Positions 1 through 12,400 of a stretch of 64,000 nucleotides of DNA are shown piece by piece; the first letter of the stretch is position 1; each line of letters opens with the position of its first letter. The notes under the pieces were generated by a model that was not told where the DNA came from, searched no databases, and saw nothing but the letters and a program-made list of their open reading frames with translations. The translations under genes were made by a program, and so were the position numbers. Origin of the DNA: Platerodrilus igneus. Taxonomy: Eukaryota > Arthropoda > Insecta > Coleoptera > Lycidae. The stretch covers positions 1,129,501 to 1,193,500 of the forward strand of contig JARFIW010000905.1 in NCBI GenBank assembly GCA_036346225.1. Direction: 5' to 3'.

Positions 1-1010
1 TTGATCCCAAAAATACAACGAGAAGAAATAATTCGTCCTGCTTATAATCCTCGTGTTGCAGCAAATTTTGGATTCTTTAAAACTATAAATCGTATCCAAG
101 AATTTTTATTGGCTTAAAATGCGTGTTGATATATTAAAATTTTGTCGAAATTGTTTAATCTGTGAAGCACAGAATGCGTCAAATACCATTCCTTTAGGAT
201 TGATGAGAAATGAAAAAGAGGCTAGGTTGCCTATTCAAATAATTGCTTTAGATCTTATGAATCCATTTTCATGCTCTAAGCTCGGTTATAAATGGTTGCT
301 GATTGTAGGAAACTAGTTTTTAAAATATATCGTGCTCTGTCCACTTGCTAATGCAAAAGCTCCAGCCATACTTAAATTTTTGGGAAAACGAGATATTTTT
401 AGTCTATGGTGTCCCTCACTATATAATATGTGACAACGGTTCACAACTGCATAGCCATCTTTTTAAAACTGTATGTTCAGATTATGAAATACAAAAGGAC
501 TGATATACTTCCGTTTACTCGCCACAATGTAATTACGTAGAGCAAAAAAATAGAACTGTTGGTACGAAAATTCGTTCGTATATAAAAGTTTATGATACAT
601 GGGATGCTAAACTACTAAAATTCAATATGTTATTAATTTAGCTATTCATGAAGTTACTGGCTTTACGCTAAATTATTTAGCCTCTGGACGTCATGTGTTG
701 GTGACTGGTAAATTTTATGGAAGTGGTTTAGAACCATTACAGGATGTAGAAGTAGTCCCTCGCGACAGGCTGTTATATGCTGCTGATGGCAGTGGTTTAT
801 TTAAATTTTTTAGAAAAGTACGTGCTAAGTTACATCTAGCATATCAAATATCTAGTCGACATTATAATTTAAGACGAAAAGAATTGTTTTTTGTTGTCGG
901 TGACAAAGTGTGGACAACGAATAAAGTACTCTAACACGTCGCTGACAAATTTACTGCTAAACTAGCACCTAAATTTATTTTGCGATTGATTCTTCGACTT
1001 AGTGTTTAAT
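1..1010 (+). pseudogene. pol: Ty3/gypsy pol remnant (integrase)
   Basis: Decayed integrase of a Ty3/gypsy retrotransposon. Readable blocks in order are the zinc-binding region (CRNCLICE, about 147-170), the start of the catalytic core (IIALDLMNPF, about 240-270), a degraded core where the D-N-G block is followed by stops (about 420-540), the post-core helix (AIHEVTGFTLNYL) and a C-terminal tail with NLRRKELFFVVGDKVW (about 870-915), which is typical of Mag-like gypsy integrases. At least five stops or frameshifts separate the blocks. No reverse transcriptase is visible because the window starts inside the element. The same lineage seems to be present on the other strand at 46-47.5 kb. The family call is confident; the clade is an inference from motif style. 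Confidence 0.75.
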
Positions 1011-1525
1011 AAAACTTAGTTTGTTATATAATAAAATGCTTGCATACACGTACAATCAGTATTGGTGTCATTTTAAAACACTAACACAAGAAATATTTAG
1101 GGTGTATGGTAGACTTAGTAGTTGTTGTTAGACATTTTTTTTAGGTTGCCTATTTTGAATTGATAAGACTCCAACAAGTATTTGATTAGAAATCTTCGAG
1201 CTCGTGAAAAAGTTATTTTTGTTTATACTTACCAAAGTATGGAGTCCTCCTAGTGTGCCGCTAGAGCAATACGGATTGGTGTGCGTATAAGTGATGCAGA
1301 TTAAAGTTCCACCTTTACGTTTTTGTTTTGTACCTTGATGTCGTTTTTGAGGGAAAAGTGTTTCACCTGGTATAAGTGTGCTCAGAGCTTTGTTCTGTGG
1401 AATTTGATAGATCGACGAGGTTTGTTTTTATGGTTTCTGAGTGACAGACAATAAGGGTTTAACCTTTTAAATAAAAAGAGTCCATTTTGGGGCAATAGTT
1501 GAATGTTTTTAGTGTTTCGACCCGG
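1011..1525. other. intergenic, no gene seen
   Basis: AT-rich stretch between the old integrase relic and the gypsy insertion. No sustained reading frame, RNA gene or clear repeat was recognised. Confidence 0.5.
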
Positions 1526-1529
1526 TAGG

Positions 1530-2881
1530 TGTAATGCTTGAATTACAATAGCAATTCAGATTTTAATTTTTTTTTATTATAATAATTTTTAGGTACAATA
1601 AATAATGTATAATAATTTGAGTAGGGTAAGGAATTTTGAATTATAATTATATTTGAAAAAGGGGTTTGTGGAAAATTCCAATGCATTTAGAGTTAGGTTA
1701 TTCTGTTCCATTCTATGGAAAATTCCATTAGTGAAATACGTATTTGTGTAGAATGCAGTAACGCTCTCACTGATTGGTCAACAACTTTAAGGGACTTGTT
1801 AATCGCGCCAAAATAAGAAAGGTTATATATACCAGTAAAGGACGCAAACAACACATTCTTGACTTTGACGCGTTCTTGGGCAGCTGGTTGCTACAGCTGA
1901 GCCCAAGTTGTTGAAAAGAACGAATTTGTAGATTGATGGGTGCTGATGCATCTACCTACATATCAAAATTAATAATAATTAAACAAGATTGTCTTGTGCG
2001 TTCGACTGCTTTGAAGTTAACAAAGCTTATTAAAATTTTATGATTTTGTGTATAATTTGTTCACGACGAACGTGTTGTTTCTTAAAAACGGGAAGCCATT
2101 TTGGAAGCGGAACGAACCAAGGGATTGTTTACTGCTGTAATTTTCTGGATGAGAAGGAGTTTATGGTTGGTTAATATCGCATTTGAGAATGCCTGCTTGA
2201 TTAAATTGCTATGCAAGGAGACTTTTACAGTTGTACAGTACTGTCAATGCAATTTGTGTCCAGAACCAGTTGAAGACTACGTCAAAGAGAGCGCAGAACA
2301 TTTTATGGAAATGTCTAACCTAATTAGATGTAAGTAGCTTCAGGATAGGGTGTTATTTTTAGTGTTGTAAATAGGTTGATATTTGGCCAAATTATCCTTT
2401 AGGTATCGACTTAATTTTTGTTTAGAGGAGAATTTGTTTTTTTTAATTTTCCCCAATTACTATGGGCGATGATTGTTTTATTGAATATACGTTTACTTTG
2501 TGAGTTTTGCAGCTTTTGACTAGTGTAATATGTGTTGATAATATGTTACAGGGCAGGTGTACATCAGCTGTAGGAGCAACCTAGTCAAAGGTAATATTAG
2601 ATAATCTTAAAATTATCCCGTTTAAGGTAATTCTAAATTTCTTTCTTATTCAAAATTGGTGCTACCTGGAAGAGATTATACATGTTTTCCCGCTAGCCGC
2701 GGTCACTAATAAATAATATTAAATAATTATCATATAAATTATAACAAACTTGGATGAGAGTGTTAACGCTCGACATCCGTTGATAAATGCCTAACCGTGA
2801 AATAAATTTATCGTGTTTTAAAAAATTTGAAATCATATAATTTTGTAGCCCGGAGGATAACAAAAGGGAGAGGGTGATACA
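1530..2881 (+). repeat. 5' LTR of gypsy element
   Basis: Direct copy of 8071-9425. It begins TGTAATGCTTG, ends GGTGATACA, and is preceded by the 4-bp target duplication. Differences from the 3' copy include T-run lengths near 1568 and 1590, one A near 1914, one G near 2090 and 2155, and AA near 2350. A GTAAGT sequence at about 2330 could act as a splice donor. A stretch of about 78 codons at 2101-2337 lacks an ATG, and its frame breaks in the 3' LTR, so it is not called as a gene. Confidence 0.93.
1824..1831 (+). promoter_or_regulatory. TATA box in 5' LTR
   Basis: TATATATA inside the 5' LTR, conserved at 8362-8369 in the 3' LTR. Its place within the LTR fits the U3 promoter that would drive the genomic RNA. 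The transcription start was not determined. Confidence 0.5.
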
Positions 2882-2884
2882 ATT

Positions 2885-2925
2885 TGGCGCACCAACTAAT
2901 AGGGCTCGAAGCACGACCCTGAGAC
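2885..2925 (+). other. primer binding site, tRNA-Lys type
   Basis: TGGCGC begins three bases after the 5' LTR. The resemblance to the complement of tRNA-Lys (CUU) runs on through the T-arm (GGGCTCGAA) and variable region into the anticodon stem (CACGACCCTGAGA), about 40 nt in all. This is much longer than the usual 18-nt site. The T-stem part is degenerate. The tRNA comparison is from memory. Confidence 0.7.
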
Positions 2926-3012
2926 AGGATTCCAGTGCATTTTGCTAATTTTTTTTTTAATCAGGAAAGTTGTAGGTTTTTTTTTTATTTTTTAGTAAAG
3001 CAAAAGGTTAAC

Positions 3013-4355
3013 ATGGAGCCGGGAGATAAAATAAATAAAATTGTTTCGTTGAATGAGTGGGAAAAGGCCGAGCAAGTTATGCAAGTAGATCGGGAACAAT
3101 CTGACAAGACTGATCTATTCAAATTTTTAAAGGATATGCAAATGACAATCACTGAGAGCGTTAAATTAGAGAATGCAAAGTTAAAGGAGGAAATGAATGA
3201 AAATAATAGGAAATTGAACGGAGAGATAAATATGAACATAAATAAAATCAGTAGAGCAGTAGAAAACCAAATTGAAGAATTAAAAAGAATTAATGAAGTT
3301 AGGTTAGAGCAATTTAAAGGGAAATAGAGCAAGAAATTGATAATAAAATTAAACCGGTGGTGGATAAGTTTTTTAAAATAGAAAATAAAATAAGTGTGAG
3401 TAATATGCATTTGGAAAAGGAAGTCCAAATTCTGGACGATAATGTTAGGCGTACGGAAAATAGAATTTTAGATTGTGAAACAGGATTAGGCAAAGTGGAA
3501 AAGCATGTAGACATAACGTTTGATGCATTAAATAAAGAAGTAAAAAATTTGCATAAAAAATTACAGGATAACGAAGGGAATTTATTAGGAAACATAATAC
3601 AGGTAAATACTCACAATACGAATAGTTTGGAGAAAATTAAATTTGATGAAAATCGTAGGTCGATGCATCCAGTTAGATTTATTCAGAATTTAGAGGGATA
3701 TTTCGAGACTGTTAAAATTAATGAAATGAGGAAAATAAATGTAGCTCTTGGTTGTTTAGAAGGGGATACACTGATTTGGTCTTCACGTCTGCAATCAAAT
3801 TGGACCACGTTTGAAAATTTTAAATTGAGTTTTTTGGGTACATATTGGTCACCGCGTAAACAAGAGGAAGTAAGACATCAGATCCATGAACCGAGGCAGT
3901 TCAATGCGCAACTAGGGAATATGAAACACCATGTGTGGCATTGGGTTGAAAAAATACAATTTCTTCAGCCACCTATGGATGAAAGTATTTTCGTGGAGGC
4001 GATTATCAAACATTTTCCTTTTGAATTAGAACAATTATTGTTGGGATCACAGATTGATAATGTTGATAGGTTGTTGAGGGTAATAGAAAGTTTAGATAAG
4101 CAAGCCAATAGGAATGATAGGGGCAATAATAGAAACGAAGGGATACAGTCAGCAGGAAATACAAATAGAGGAATAGGGAATCAGCGGTATAGGACAGAGA
4201 GGACCAATTTTGTGTCGCATAGGGGGTTTGATAATAATCGTAGGTCATTTAGGTGTACTGGAATGGGATACAATAATGTGGGGAATAGAGAACGGTTAGA
4301 GTCGAGTAGAGAAGCGCCAACTTTAGTTAACGAGGTGACCCCAAACGAGTCGTAA
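3013..4355 (+). pseudogene. gag: gypsy Gag, one frameshift
   Basis: Structural capsid protein of the gypsy element. The start is the ATG at 3013, which opens MEPGDKINK about 130 bases past the LTR. The N-terminal third is charged and predicted coiled coil (repeated ENAKLKEE-type heptads). One shift near 3320-3335 moves to the frame that runs to 4355. The second part has the Retrotrans_gag core (RFIQNLEGYFETV, then LGCLEGDTLIWSSRLQ and IIKHFPFELEQLLL). The C-terminal tail is rich in N, R and G. No CCHC zinc knuckle is present, so RNA binding is probably through the basic tail. Because the LTRs are almost identical, the shift may be a sequencing error. Confidence 0.82.
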
Positions 4356-4489
4356 CTGAGCCACAAGCTCCGGTAGTTCAGTTACCCAAGCAATCATTGG
4401 AGCAACAGCAATATTTAAAATTTTTGTTAACTTTTGGACAATGTTAAAATCAAAAACATTCTGTAATAAATAATCATGTTGAAAAAGTA

Positions 4490-4887
4490 GTGGAGTACGA
4501 TAAGGTCGAAAAGAAGGTTGGTTATACACCGAAAATAAAATGTTATGTCAATGATGATCATTTTGAAGCTTTAGTAGATACGGGGAGCACTGTTAGTATC
4601 ATTTCAGAAGATACTTTACACTCATTAGAGTCAAAAAATCATGACATTTTATTTCTGCCAGTAGTTGGTATGACAATTCAGGGCATAACAGGCAAGATCA
4701 TAAAAGTAAAAGACAAGCATTAATCGAAGTTAAAATTGCTAACCAAGCAATACCTATAATTTTTCTAGTTGTGAGTAATATACATATTCCGGTAATTTTG
4801 GGGACTGATTGGGCTGCTAAATATGATGTAATATTAGATTTTGAAAGAAAAAATATTAACTTTAAAATTGATAACGAAACCTTTTAG
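4490..4887 (+). pseudogene. pol: gypsy protease (retropepsin)
   Basis: Aspartic protease that would cut the Gag-Pol polyprotein. The catalytic motif LVDTGSTVSII lies near 4572. After a frame change near 4712, the C-terminal signature VILGTDWAAKYDVILDF near 4795-4845 is read before a TAG. The domain lies in another frame than Gag, as is common where Pol is made by frameshifting, but the second break inside the domain cannot be functional. The segment 4888-5092 is a spacer with no recognised domain. Confidence 0.8.
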
Positions 4888-5092
4888 AAAATTTTGTGGA
4901 AGATTACCAAAGTGAACAAATGCAATTTGTGCATGTTAATATTGAGGAAATACTGATGTTGGCCTACAAAATATTAACAAGTTTTCGAGTATTAGGAATA
5001 ATTTTAAAGATGGTATAGTCAATTCGAGTAAGGATGAAGTAGAGCCGGTTGATTCAACCATAGACGATAGTTTATTAAATATTTTATTAGAT

Positions 5093-7907
5093 TTGCAACA
5101 AAGTGTGGATGATGAAAGTGAAAATGATATTCCATTGCAATTTCAATGTACACAGTGTCCAAGTGTCTTACCGAATAGAGAAGAAATAGTGAAGAGTCAT
5201 TTGAGTAGGCATGATGAAGTCAAATGTATGAGTGTTCAGGCTTTATCAGGGGACCAATTGATAGAACAGTTGAAACAAAAATATAAGTCAGTATTATCAG
5301 ACGTGCCCGGGCTATGTACAAAATTTGAGTGTTACTTACAAACCAAAGAACACACGCCCTTTATTAAAAAATCGTATCCAATTCCTTTTTCAAAAAGGGA
5401 CGCGGTGACAAAAGAAGTAGAACGAATGATAAAATTTGGTATAATTGAAAGGTCAAGCTCACCATATTCAAATCCTATAGTAGTGGTAACAAAAAAAGAT
5501 GGATCGGTTAGGATATGCTTGGATGCACGTGAATTAAATAAAATTTTGATACCAGACAGGGGAGTCGCCTCAGACTATGGAAGAGTTACTACAAAGGTTT
5601 AATGGAACTAAATACTTAACGGCTATCGATTTTACCTGTGGGTATTGGCAGATTAAATTAAATAAATTCAGTCGCCCTCTAACTGCTTTTCTTGTCAATG
5701 GGCGCAGCTATCAATTTAAAGTACTACCGTTTGGGCTCAATGTTTCGGTGGCAGTCTTCAGTAAGTGCCTAGACACCGTATTGGGGCCTGAAGTTTTGAG
5801 TTTTGCGACCGTGTATGTCGACGATGTTTTGATTACTTCTTCTTCGATAACCGAACATATTAATCAATTGGATATTGTGTTATCAAAAATACGCGATGCA
5901 GGAATGACCATTAAGGCAAGTAAGTCAGAATTTTTAAAAAATGAACTCAAATTTCTTGGACATATAATCAATGCAGATGGGATCAAAGTCGATCCTGATA
6001 AAGTACAAGTGATTCAGGATTTTCCTGAACCACGTAATAAAAAAGAACTACAATCATTTTTAGGTTTCTGTAATTTTTATAGAAAATTTGTACAAGAGCA
6101 CTCAAACTTGACTTCAAATTTAATGCACTTACTAGAAAAGAATTCTAAATGGCATTGGGGTATAACTGAAAAGGAGGCTTTTATTGCAATAAAAAATACA
6201 TTTTTAGAAACTGTCGAATTAAAACATCCAAATTTTAATGAACCATTTTACTTGGAAACTGACGCGTCCACTAAAGCACTAGGTGCGCACCTTTTCCAAA
6301 TTGATAACAAAGGAGGGGTATGTAGTATAGCTTTTGCAAGTAGAAGTTTATTAAATACAGAACGTCACTATATGATAACTGAGCTGGAACTTTTAGGGAT
6401 TGTTTTTGGGTGTAAAAAGTTTAGATCTTATATTTTGGGATTTCAAACATACGTGTTAACAGATCATAGGGCACTTGAATTTCTTTTTACATGTAAAGCA
6501 CTAAGTGCAAGGTTGATGCGATGGTGTTTGTATTTGCAGGAATTTAAGTTAGAAATTAAATATAGAAAGGGTAAGGATAATGTAGTAGCAGATTTTTTAT
6601 CCCGCTATGGTTACGAAGGTGAAAAAAGAAATCAAGCTATTGTTATAGCTCCTACTAAAATTAAAATTCAAGATAATAGTAACTTAAAACGAATCTTAAA
6701 AAATCTAAAGGAGAGTCAAGGTCTTGATGCTCAGATAAATTGGATAAGGAATGAATTAATTTCTAATGCAAATGGTAAAAGGGGTGAACTAACAAAAAAT
6801 TACACTGTTAATGATGAATTATTATTTCGGAAAAGTAAATCTCGAGAAGAATGGTGGCTTATATGTATACCAAATAATATAGCTAATAGGTTGATATGGG
6901 AGTACCACTTAATTTATGGACATTTTGGAGGCAAGAAGTGTGCTGGATTAATACGAGATACGTGTTATATACCAAATTTGCGATGCAAGGTAGATAAGGT
7001 GATCTCAGGCTGTGAATTGTGTCAAAAATCGAAGGTAGGAAATATTAAACAAGCAGCACTTATGAAGAATATAATAGTTAGTCGACCCTTGGAGTTGATA
7101 TCAACTGATTTGTTTGGCCCCTTACCTACAGGTAGAGGAGGACTTAAATATATTTTTGTATCCCGTGATGTATTCTCAAAATTCATTAAATTATATCCCA
7201 TTAAACGAGCAAATGCAAGGACATTACTTAATAAAATAACCAAGGATTTTATTCCTACTGTAGGCAAACCAATGTGTATATTGTCAGATCATGGATCACA
7301 ATTTACTAGTAGAGTGTGGCGTGAAACAATGGCCGAACTAGGTATTGAAGTTCGAAATTCAACTGTTTATCACCCACAATCAAACCCTGTAGAGCGAGGT
7401 ATGAGGGAGTTGGGGCGTTTATTTCGTGCATACTGTAATAAAAAACACACCCTATGGCCAGAGTATACCCAAATTATAGAGGACTGGCTAAATTGTGTAG
7501 AAAATGAATCTACCGGCTTTGCGCCGATAGAATTGCTTAAAGGTGTTAGGCACGAACAATTCATTGAGAAATTAATTAGCTTTCCAAAAAGAGAAGATTT
7601 GACAGAGAATATTAAGATCGAGCTCGCTCATAAGAATTTAATGACTAAAGCAAACAGGCGGAAGGAAAACACGATAGAAATATCAAACCAATTATCTATG
7701 AACCAGGGATTTAGTGTTAGTAAAACTCATTTTAAGTCATCTACCCTGGAAAAGGAAGTAAAAAAGTTCTTCCTGCTGTATGAAGGACCTTTTGAAATTT
7801 TCAAACGGATCCACGAAAATGCTTACGTCCTTAAATATTTAAATTCTGATCAAATAAAATACACCCAAAATATAATTAATTTAAAATTGTATAAGAAAAC
7901 CCATTAG
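5093..7907 (+). pseudogene. pol: gypsy Pol: reverse transcriptase, RNase H, integrase
   Basis: Copies element RNA into DNA and inserts it. The first frame (to 5602) opens with a C-x2-C-x13-H-x3-H finger-like motif, then the RT start (IIERSSSPYSNPIVVVTKKDG). A frame change lies at about 5560-5580. The next frame of 776 codons has RT motif A (AIDFT, D18), the YVDD active site (80-83), RNase H residues D229, E269, D296 and D339, an integrase zinc site (H444, H449, C479, C482) and the catalytic triad D511, D571, E606 with DD35E spacing. It ends 160 bases before the 3' LTR. Apart from the single shift all catalytic residues are present, so the source element was probably active recently. Confidence 0.92.
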
Positions 7908-8070
7908 TAGAGTGACGTATCCGTTTCGGGATACATTTTGTAACATGTTAAGTACTTAGGTATAGGAAGTTTATTAGTTTAAAATAACTAAAGTTAATGA
8001 ATAGGTTTAAGTGTTATAATGAGTCGATATTGTAAATAAACCAATATCTCAAATTATAACAGGGAGTAAT

Positions 8071-9425
8071 TGTAATGCTTGAATTACAATAGCAATTCAG
8101 ATTTTAATTTTTTTATTATAATAATTTTAGGTACAATAAATAATGTATAATAATTTGAGTAGGGTAAGGAATTTTGAATTATAATTATATTTGAAAAAGG
8201 GGTTTGTGGAAAATTCCAATGCATTTAGAGTTAGGTTATTCTGTTCCATTCTATGGAAAATTCCATTAGTGAAATACGTATTTGTGTAGAATGCAGTAAC
8301 GCTCTCACTGATTGGTCAACAACTTTAAGGGACTTGTTAATCGCGCCAAAATAAGAAAGGTTATATATACCAGTAAAGGACGCAAACAACACATTCTTGA
8401 CTTTGACGCGTTCTTGGGCAGCTGGTTGCTACAGCTGAGCCCAAGTTGTTGAAAAAGAACGAATTTGTAGATTGATGGGTGCTGATGCATCTACCTACAT
8501 ATCAAAATTAATAATAATTAAACAAGATTGTCTTGTGCGTTCGACTGCTTTGAAGTTAACAAAGCTTATTAAAATTTTATGATTTTGTGTATAATTTGTT
8601 CACGACGAACGTGTTGTTTCTTAAAAACGGGGAAGCCATTTTGGAAGCGGAACGAACCAAGGGATTGTTTACTGCTGTAATTTTCTGGATGAGAAGGGAG
8701 TTTATGGTTGGTTAATATCGCATTTGAGAATGCCTGCTTGATTAAATTGCTATGCAAGGAGACTTTTACAGTTGTACAGTACTGTCAATGCAATTTGTGT
8801 CCAGAACCAGTTGAAGACTACGTCAAAGAGAGCGCAGAACATTTTATGGAAATGTCTAACCTAATTAGATGTAAGTAGCTTCAGGATAGGGTAAGTTATT
8901 TTTAGTGTTGTAAATAGGTTGATATTTGGCCAAATTATCCTTTAGGTATCGACTTAATTTTTGTTTAGAGGAGAATTTGTTTTTTTTAATTTTCCCCAAT
9001 TACTATGGGCGATGATTGTTTTATTGAATATACGTTTACTTTGTGAGTTTTGCAGCTTTTGACTAGTGTAATATGTGTTGATAATATGTTACAGGGCAGG
9101 TGTACATCAGCTGTAGGAGCAACCTAGTCAAAAGGTAATATTAGATAATCTTAAAATTATCCCGTTTAAGGTAATTCTAAATTTCTTTCTTATTCAAAAT
9201 TGGTGCTACCTGGAAGAGATTATACATGTTTTCCCGCTAGCCGCGGTCACTAATAAATAATATTAAATAATTATCATATAAATTATAACAAACTTGGATG
9301 AGAGTGTTAACGCTCGACATCCGTTGATAAATGCCTAACCGTGAAATAAATTTATCGTGTTTTAAAAAATTTGAAATCATATAATTTTGTAGCCCGGAGG
9401 ATAACAAAAGGGAGAGGGTGATACA
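8071..9425 (+). repeat. 3' LTR of gypsy element
   Basis: Direct copy of the 5' LTR, same TG and CA ends, followed by the TAGG duplication. The short purine run ACAGGGAG just upstream (about 8059-8066) may be the polypurine tract. AATAAA motifs occur but the polyadenylation site was not determined. Confidence 0.93.
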
Positions 9426-9429
9426 TAGG

Positions 9430-12400
9430 GACGTGCAGTTGTTCGCTTTATTGGGTTTTGATAACTGATGTTTAAAATTTTCTGTGGCCATTGTGCTCAT
9501 AGATATCATTTCGCCTTTGTAAAAATTAATAATATAAGATATTTTACAAGAACGTCTGTACATATATTAGCAAATTAATAGTAGTAAGTTTTGGTGTGAG
9601 CTAGCACAAAAAATTTTATTGTTTGAGTTAGTAAAATAATTATTTCAATTTTTGAAGTGTCAAATGTTTATATTGTGACCTTAACTGATTTTGACTTCCT
9701 CTTTTGTGTAACAAATCTCTATAATGACTCTCCAACTTATGTCCCATTTATATTTGAAAGTTTTGTGCACGTAGGTACAAACTCACTACAAAAGTTATTT
9801 ATATAAACTTTTGAAATAATTATAATTAGTTTTAGATTGTTTTATAGGGTTTAGTAGTCGTACTTGTAATAGTAGCTTGGTTTTGACTTTTGTTACCGAA
9901 AAATTAGAAATATAAATTTTCAGTTGTCTGTATTGGTTCAATACTTCAAGTTTTTCTTTGTGGTATGACTGAGTAACGTGTTAACATTTTTAAGCCAGTG
10001 AAAGCGTAAATAAATTTAGTTTCAAGTCGTTTCAGACATGACCCACTCTGTATTATGTTCGCTGCTTTCTATCGAATCGAAATTATAAGCCATTGTATAT
10101 TGCAAAACAAATGTTTGATCTTCATTGTTAAATGTATTGAAAACAAGGTACATACACTTTTAACCTTGTAACAAACTCGATGTATTTTCAGCTACATTTA
10201 GTCGTTTTTGTTCCATTATACCGTGATAAAACTTCATAAACAACATCTGGCGCATACTTGTTCTGTCCTTGCTTTCCGATCCCTGGTTATAATTTCAATT
10301 AAGCAGTTGCTCGTTATCCTTTGTTTAGTCAACATGGCAAAGAATTTTGCCACGAGCAAATTGAGGCTCGCTCTAAATATATCTTGTGTGAGTGTCTGAA
10401 CAAACAAACCTGAGATATCGAAGTCGTCGAATTAAGTGTGCAACTATGTCTAAATACCTAGGTTTTAATAATTACGTTTGAATAAACTTGTTTAGATAAA
10501 TATGTCTAGACAACAATATTTAAATAATCACGATTTCAACTTTCAACTATCCATTGATTTTTATTCTACAATCTGTTGGCAAAAAAATAAGAGATCGTAT
10601 GCAAAACTTTTATCTAAGTCCGGTATATGATGGTTTAATTTATGACAAACCGCTGTTCGTTTAATGCTACTCGAAGAGATTCCATTACGAAATCGTGTAT
10701 GAGGATTTACTGGTATTTCCTGTCCTCGTTTGCAGGTGCGGGATCGACACAATGATGACTATATTCATTTGAGTTTGTATAATCCTCCAAATACACTACT
10801 GAAATTTCTGGTGAGTATTGTTCTACAGTTTTCAGAGTTTTCTTTCTTGTTTTTGTTCTTCCATGAATATAGGGTTAAAAAAAGTTAGTTTGGATCAAAT
10901 TAAATAAACTTCGAGTTTTCATACCATAAGAAATTTAAATTCTGTTATAAAAAGATCAAGTTTTATTTAATGTTATACTTAAGTGTGGTTAATGTAGTAG
11001 GCTACAGATTCTATAGGTCTAATATTATTCTTATTGAAAACAGTTAACGTCACATGTAGTGCTTATAGTTCAGATCTGAAAGATACGCAGATTTTCGCCA
11101 ACAGTAGCTGTAAGACTTTTTAGCAATCAAATCACTTTAAGTTGATAACAAATGCATAACTTATTTTCATTTTAGTAAAAATACATTATTTTTTTGTAAA
11201 TATTCTAGAAAAATGTTAGTTATCATTATTTAAAGATAAAAAGGAATATGATTCTCCCTATTTAATCGTATGGTTTTAGCAGGTAACTATGCTAAAGTTT
11301 TTATGAACATCTGTTTATAAGATTTCTGACAAAAGTTTAAAGGTTATTGATAAAAAGATTATACCTAAAGTAATAAGTAGTTTTCCTCATAATAAGTAGA
11401 GCGTCCATGTAGGTGTGAGTTTAAGTATATAAGGGCAATATTTTCACGTTTTGTTCTTTTACTTTTGTACTAATATCATGTTATTTAGCATTTATAGAAT
11501 AAGGTTTACAAACCTATGAGTACCTATTTCTTTCAAGTACTTCAACGAAAGTATTTGAACTTAAGCATTTGTGTGTAGATCCGTTATTTACCGTTTAGTT
11601 CATACACTTTCTGGGCAGCATTCTTGGTAAACACTTGCTAAGTGTTGTGGCGCTTAAGGGTAATCCGTAACGAACCCACCTGTTAGTCCCGTCAAACTCC
11701 ACTAAAGTTGAAGTTCAGAGTTAGTTTTGAAGTCTCCTCAAAGTCCTTTATTACGCATTAAAGGCTTATCTTTATTGGATTATGACTTCAAGTGAGGGTA
11801 AGTTTGTTGAACCCATCTATAAATACAATCGTACCCATACAGATTTTATTCAAACTGGCGTCCAGCTTGCCGCGAAGAAATCTAGAAAATTGTTACAATA
11901 TTAGCGAATAGCATTTACAAGAAGTCTTTAGTACGGGAACGACTTACAAACTTATAGCCTCGGAACCAAACTTTGCCATTGTAGTAATTCAAAAGAGTAG
12001 AAACCAGCAATACGATTTTTAAACTCGAATTAGGTATTCTGTATAGGAAGTACATTCGGTCGACCATTTTGTTGTAATTTCGGCCACTAAAATACATTAA
12101 TGATGTATTTAACGTAGTCAAGATGCAAAACAAATTGCAACTTTTCCCAAGCGAGCCCAATTGCGTTTTAACGTTCAAGATTACTAAAGCAATTCAAGTA
12201 CTTTATGGATGTATATAAAGCAAATGGCTTTAATTAAACCCACAAGCATTAATTAAAGTCAATCATGTCTATTTGACAACAAAAAGTGTAAGGCAATTTT
12301 ATAAAGAAATCTTCAGAAAATATATTCTTTATGACAGAGTTTTAAGTAGTTCATTCTCATGTGGAATTTAATTGTATTGACTAGAGCCATTCTCTCTGCA

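Larger units (their letters stand above)
1526..9429 (+). mobile_element. Ty3/gypsy LTR retrotransposon, nearly full length
   Basis: Complete provirus-like insertion: TAGG target duplication (1526-1529 and 9426-9429), two LTRs of about 1.35 kb starting TG and ending CA, tRNA-Lys primer site, gag, protease, reverse transcriptase, RNase H and integrase in the gypsy order. No env-like frame lies between integrase and the 3' LTR. Where compared, the LTRs differ only by small insertions or deletions, mostly in homopolymers, so the insertion is recent. Despite this the coding part has about four frameshifts, which may be consensus errors rather than decay. Confidence 0.92.

Noticed and set aside
2101..2337. 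protein gene inside the gypsy LTR
   Set aside because: No ATG start, and the frame is broken in the 3' LTR copy.
5577..5602. internal ATG as a true start of the 776-codon gypsy Pol frame
   Set aside because: The RT domain begins upstream in the previous frame; the ATG is inside the domain.
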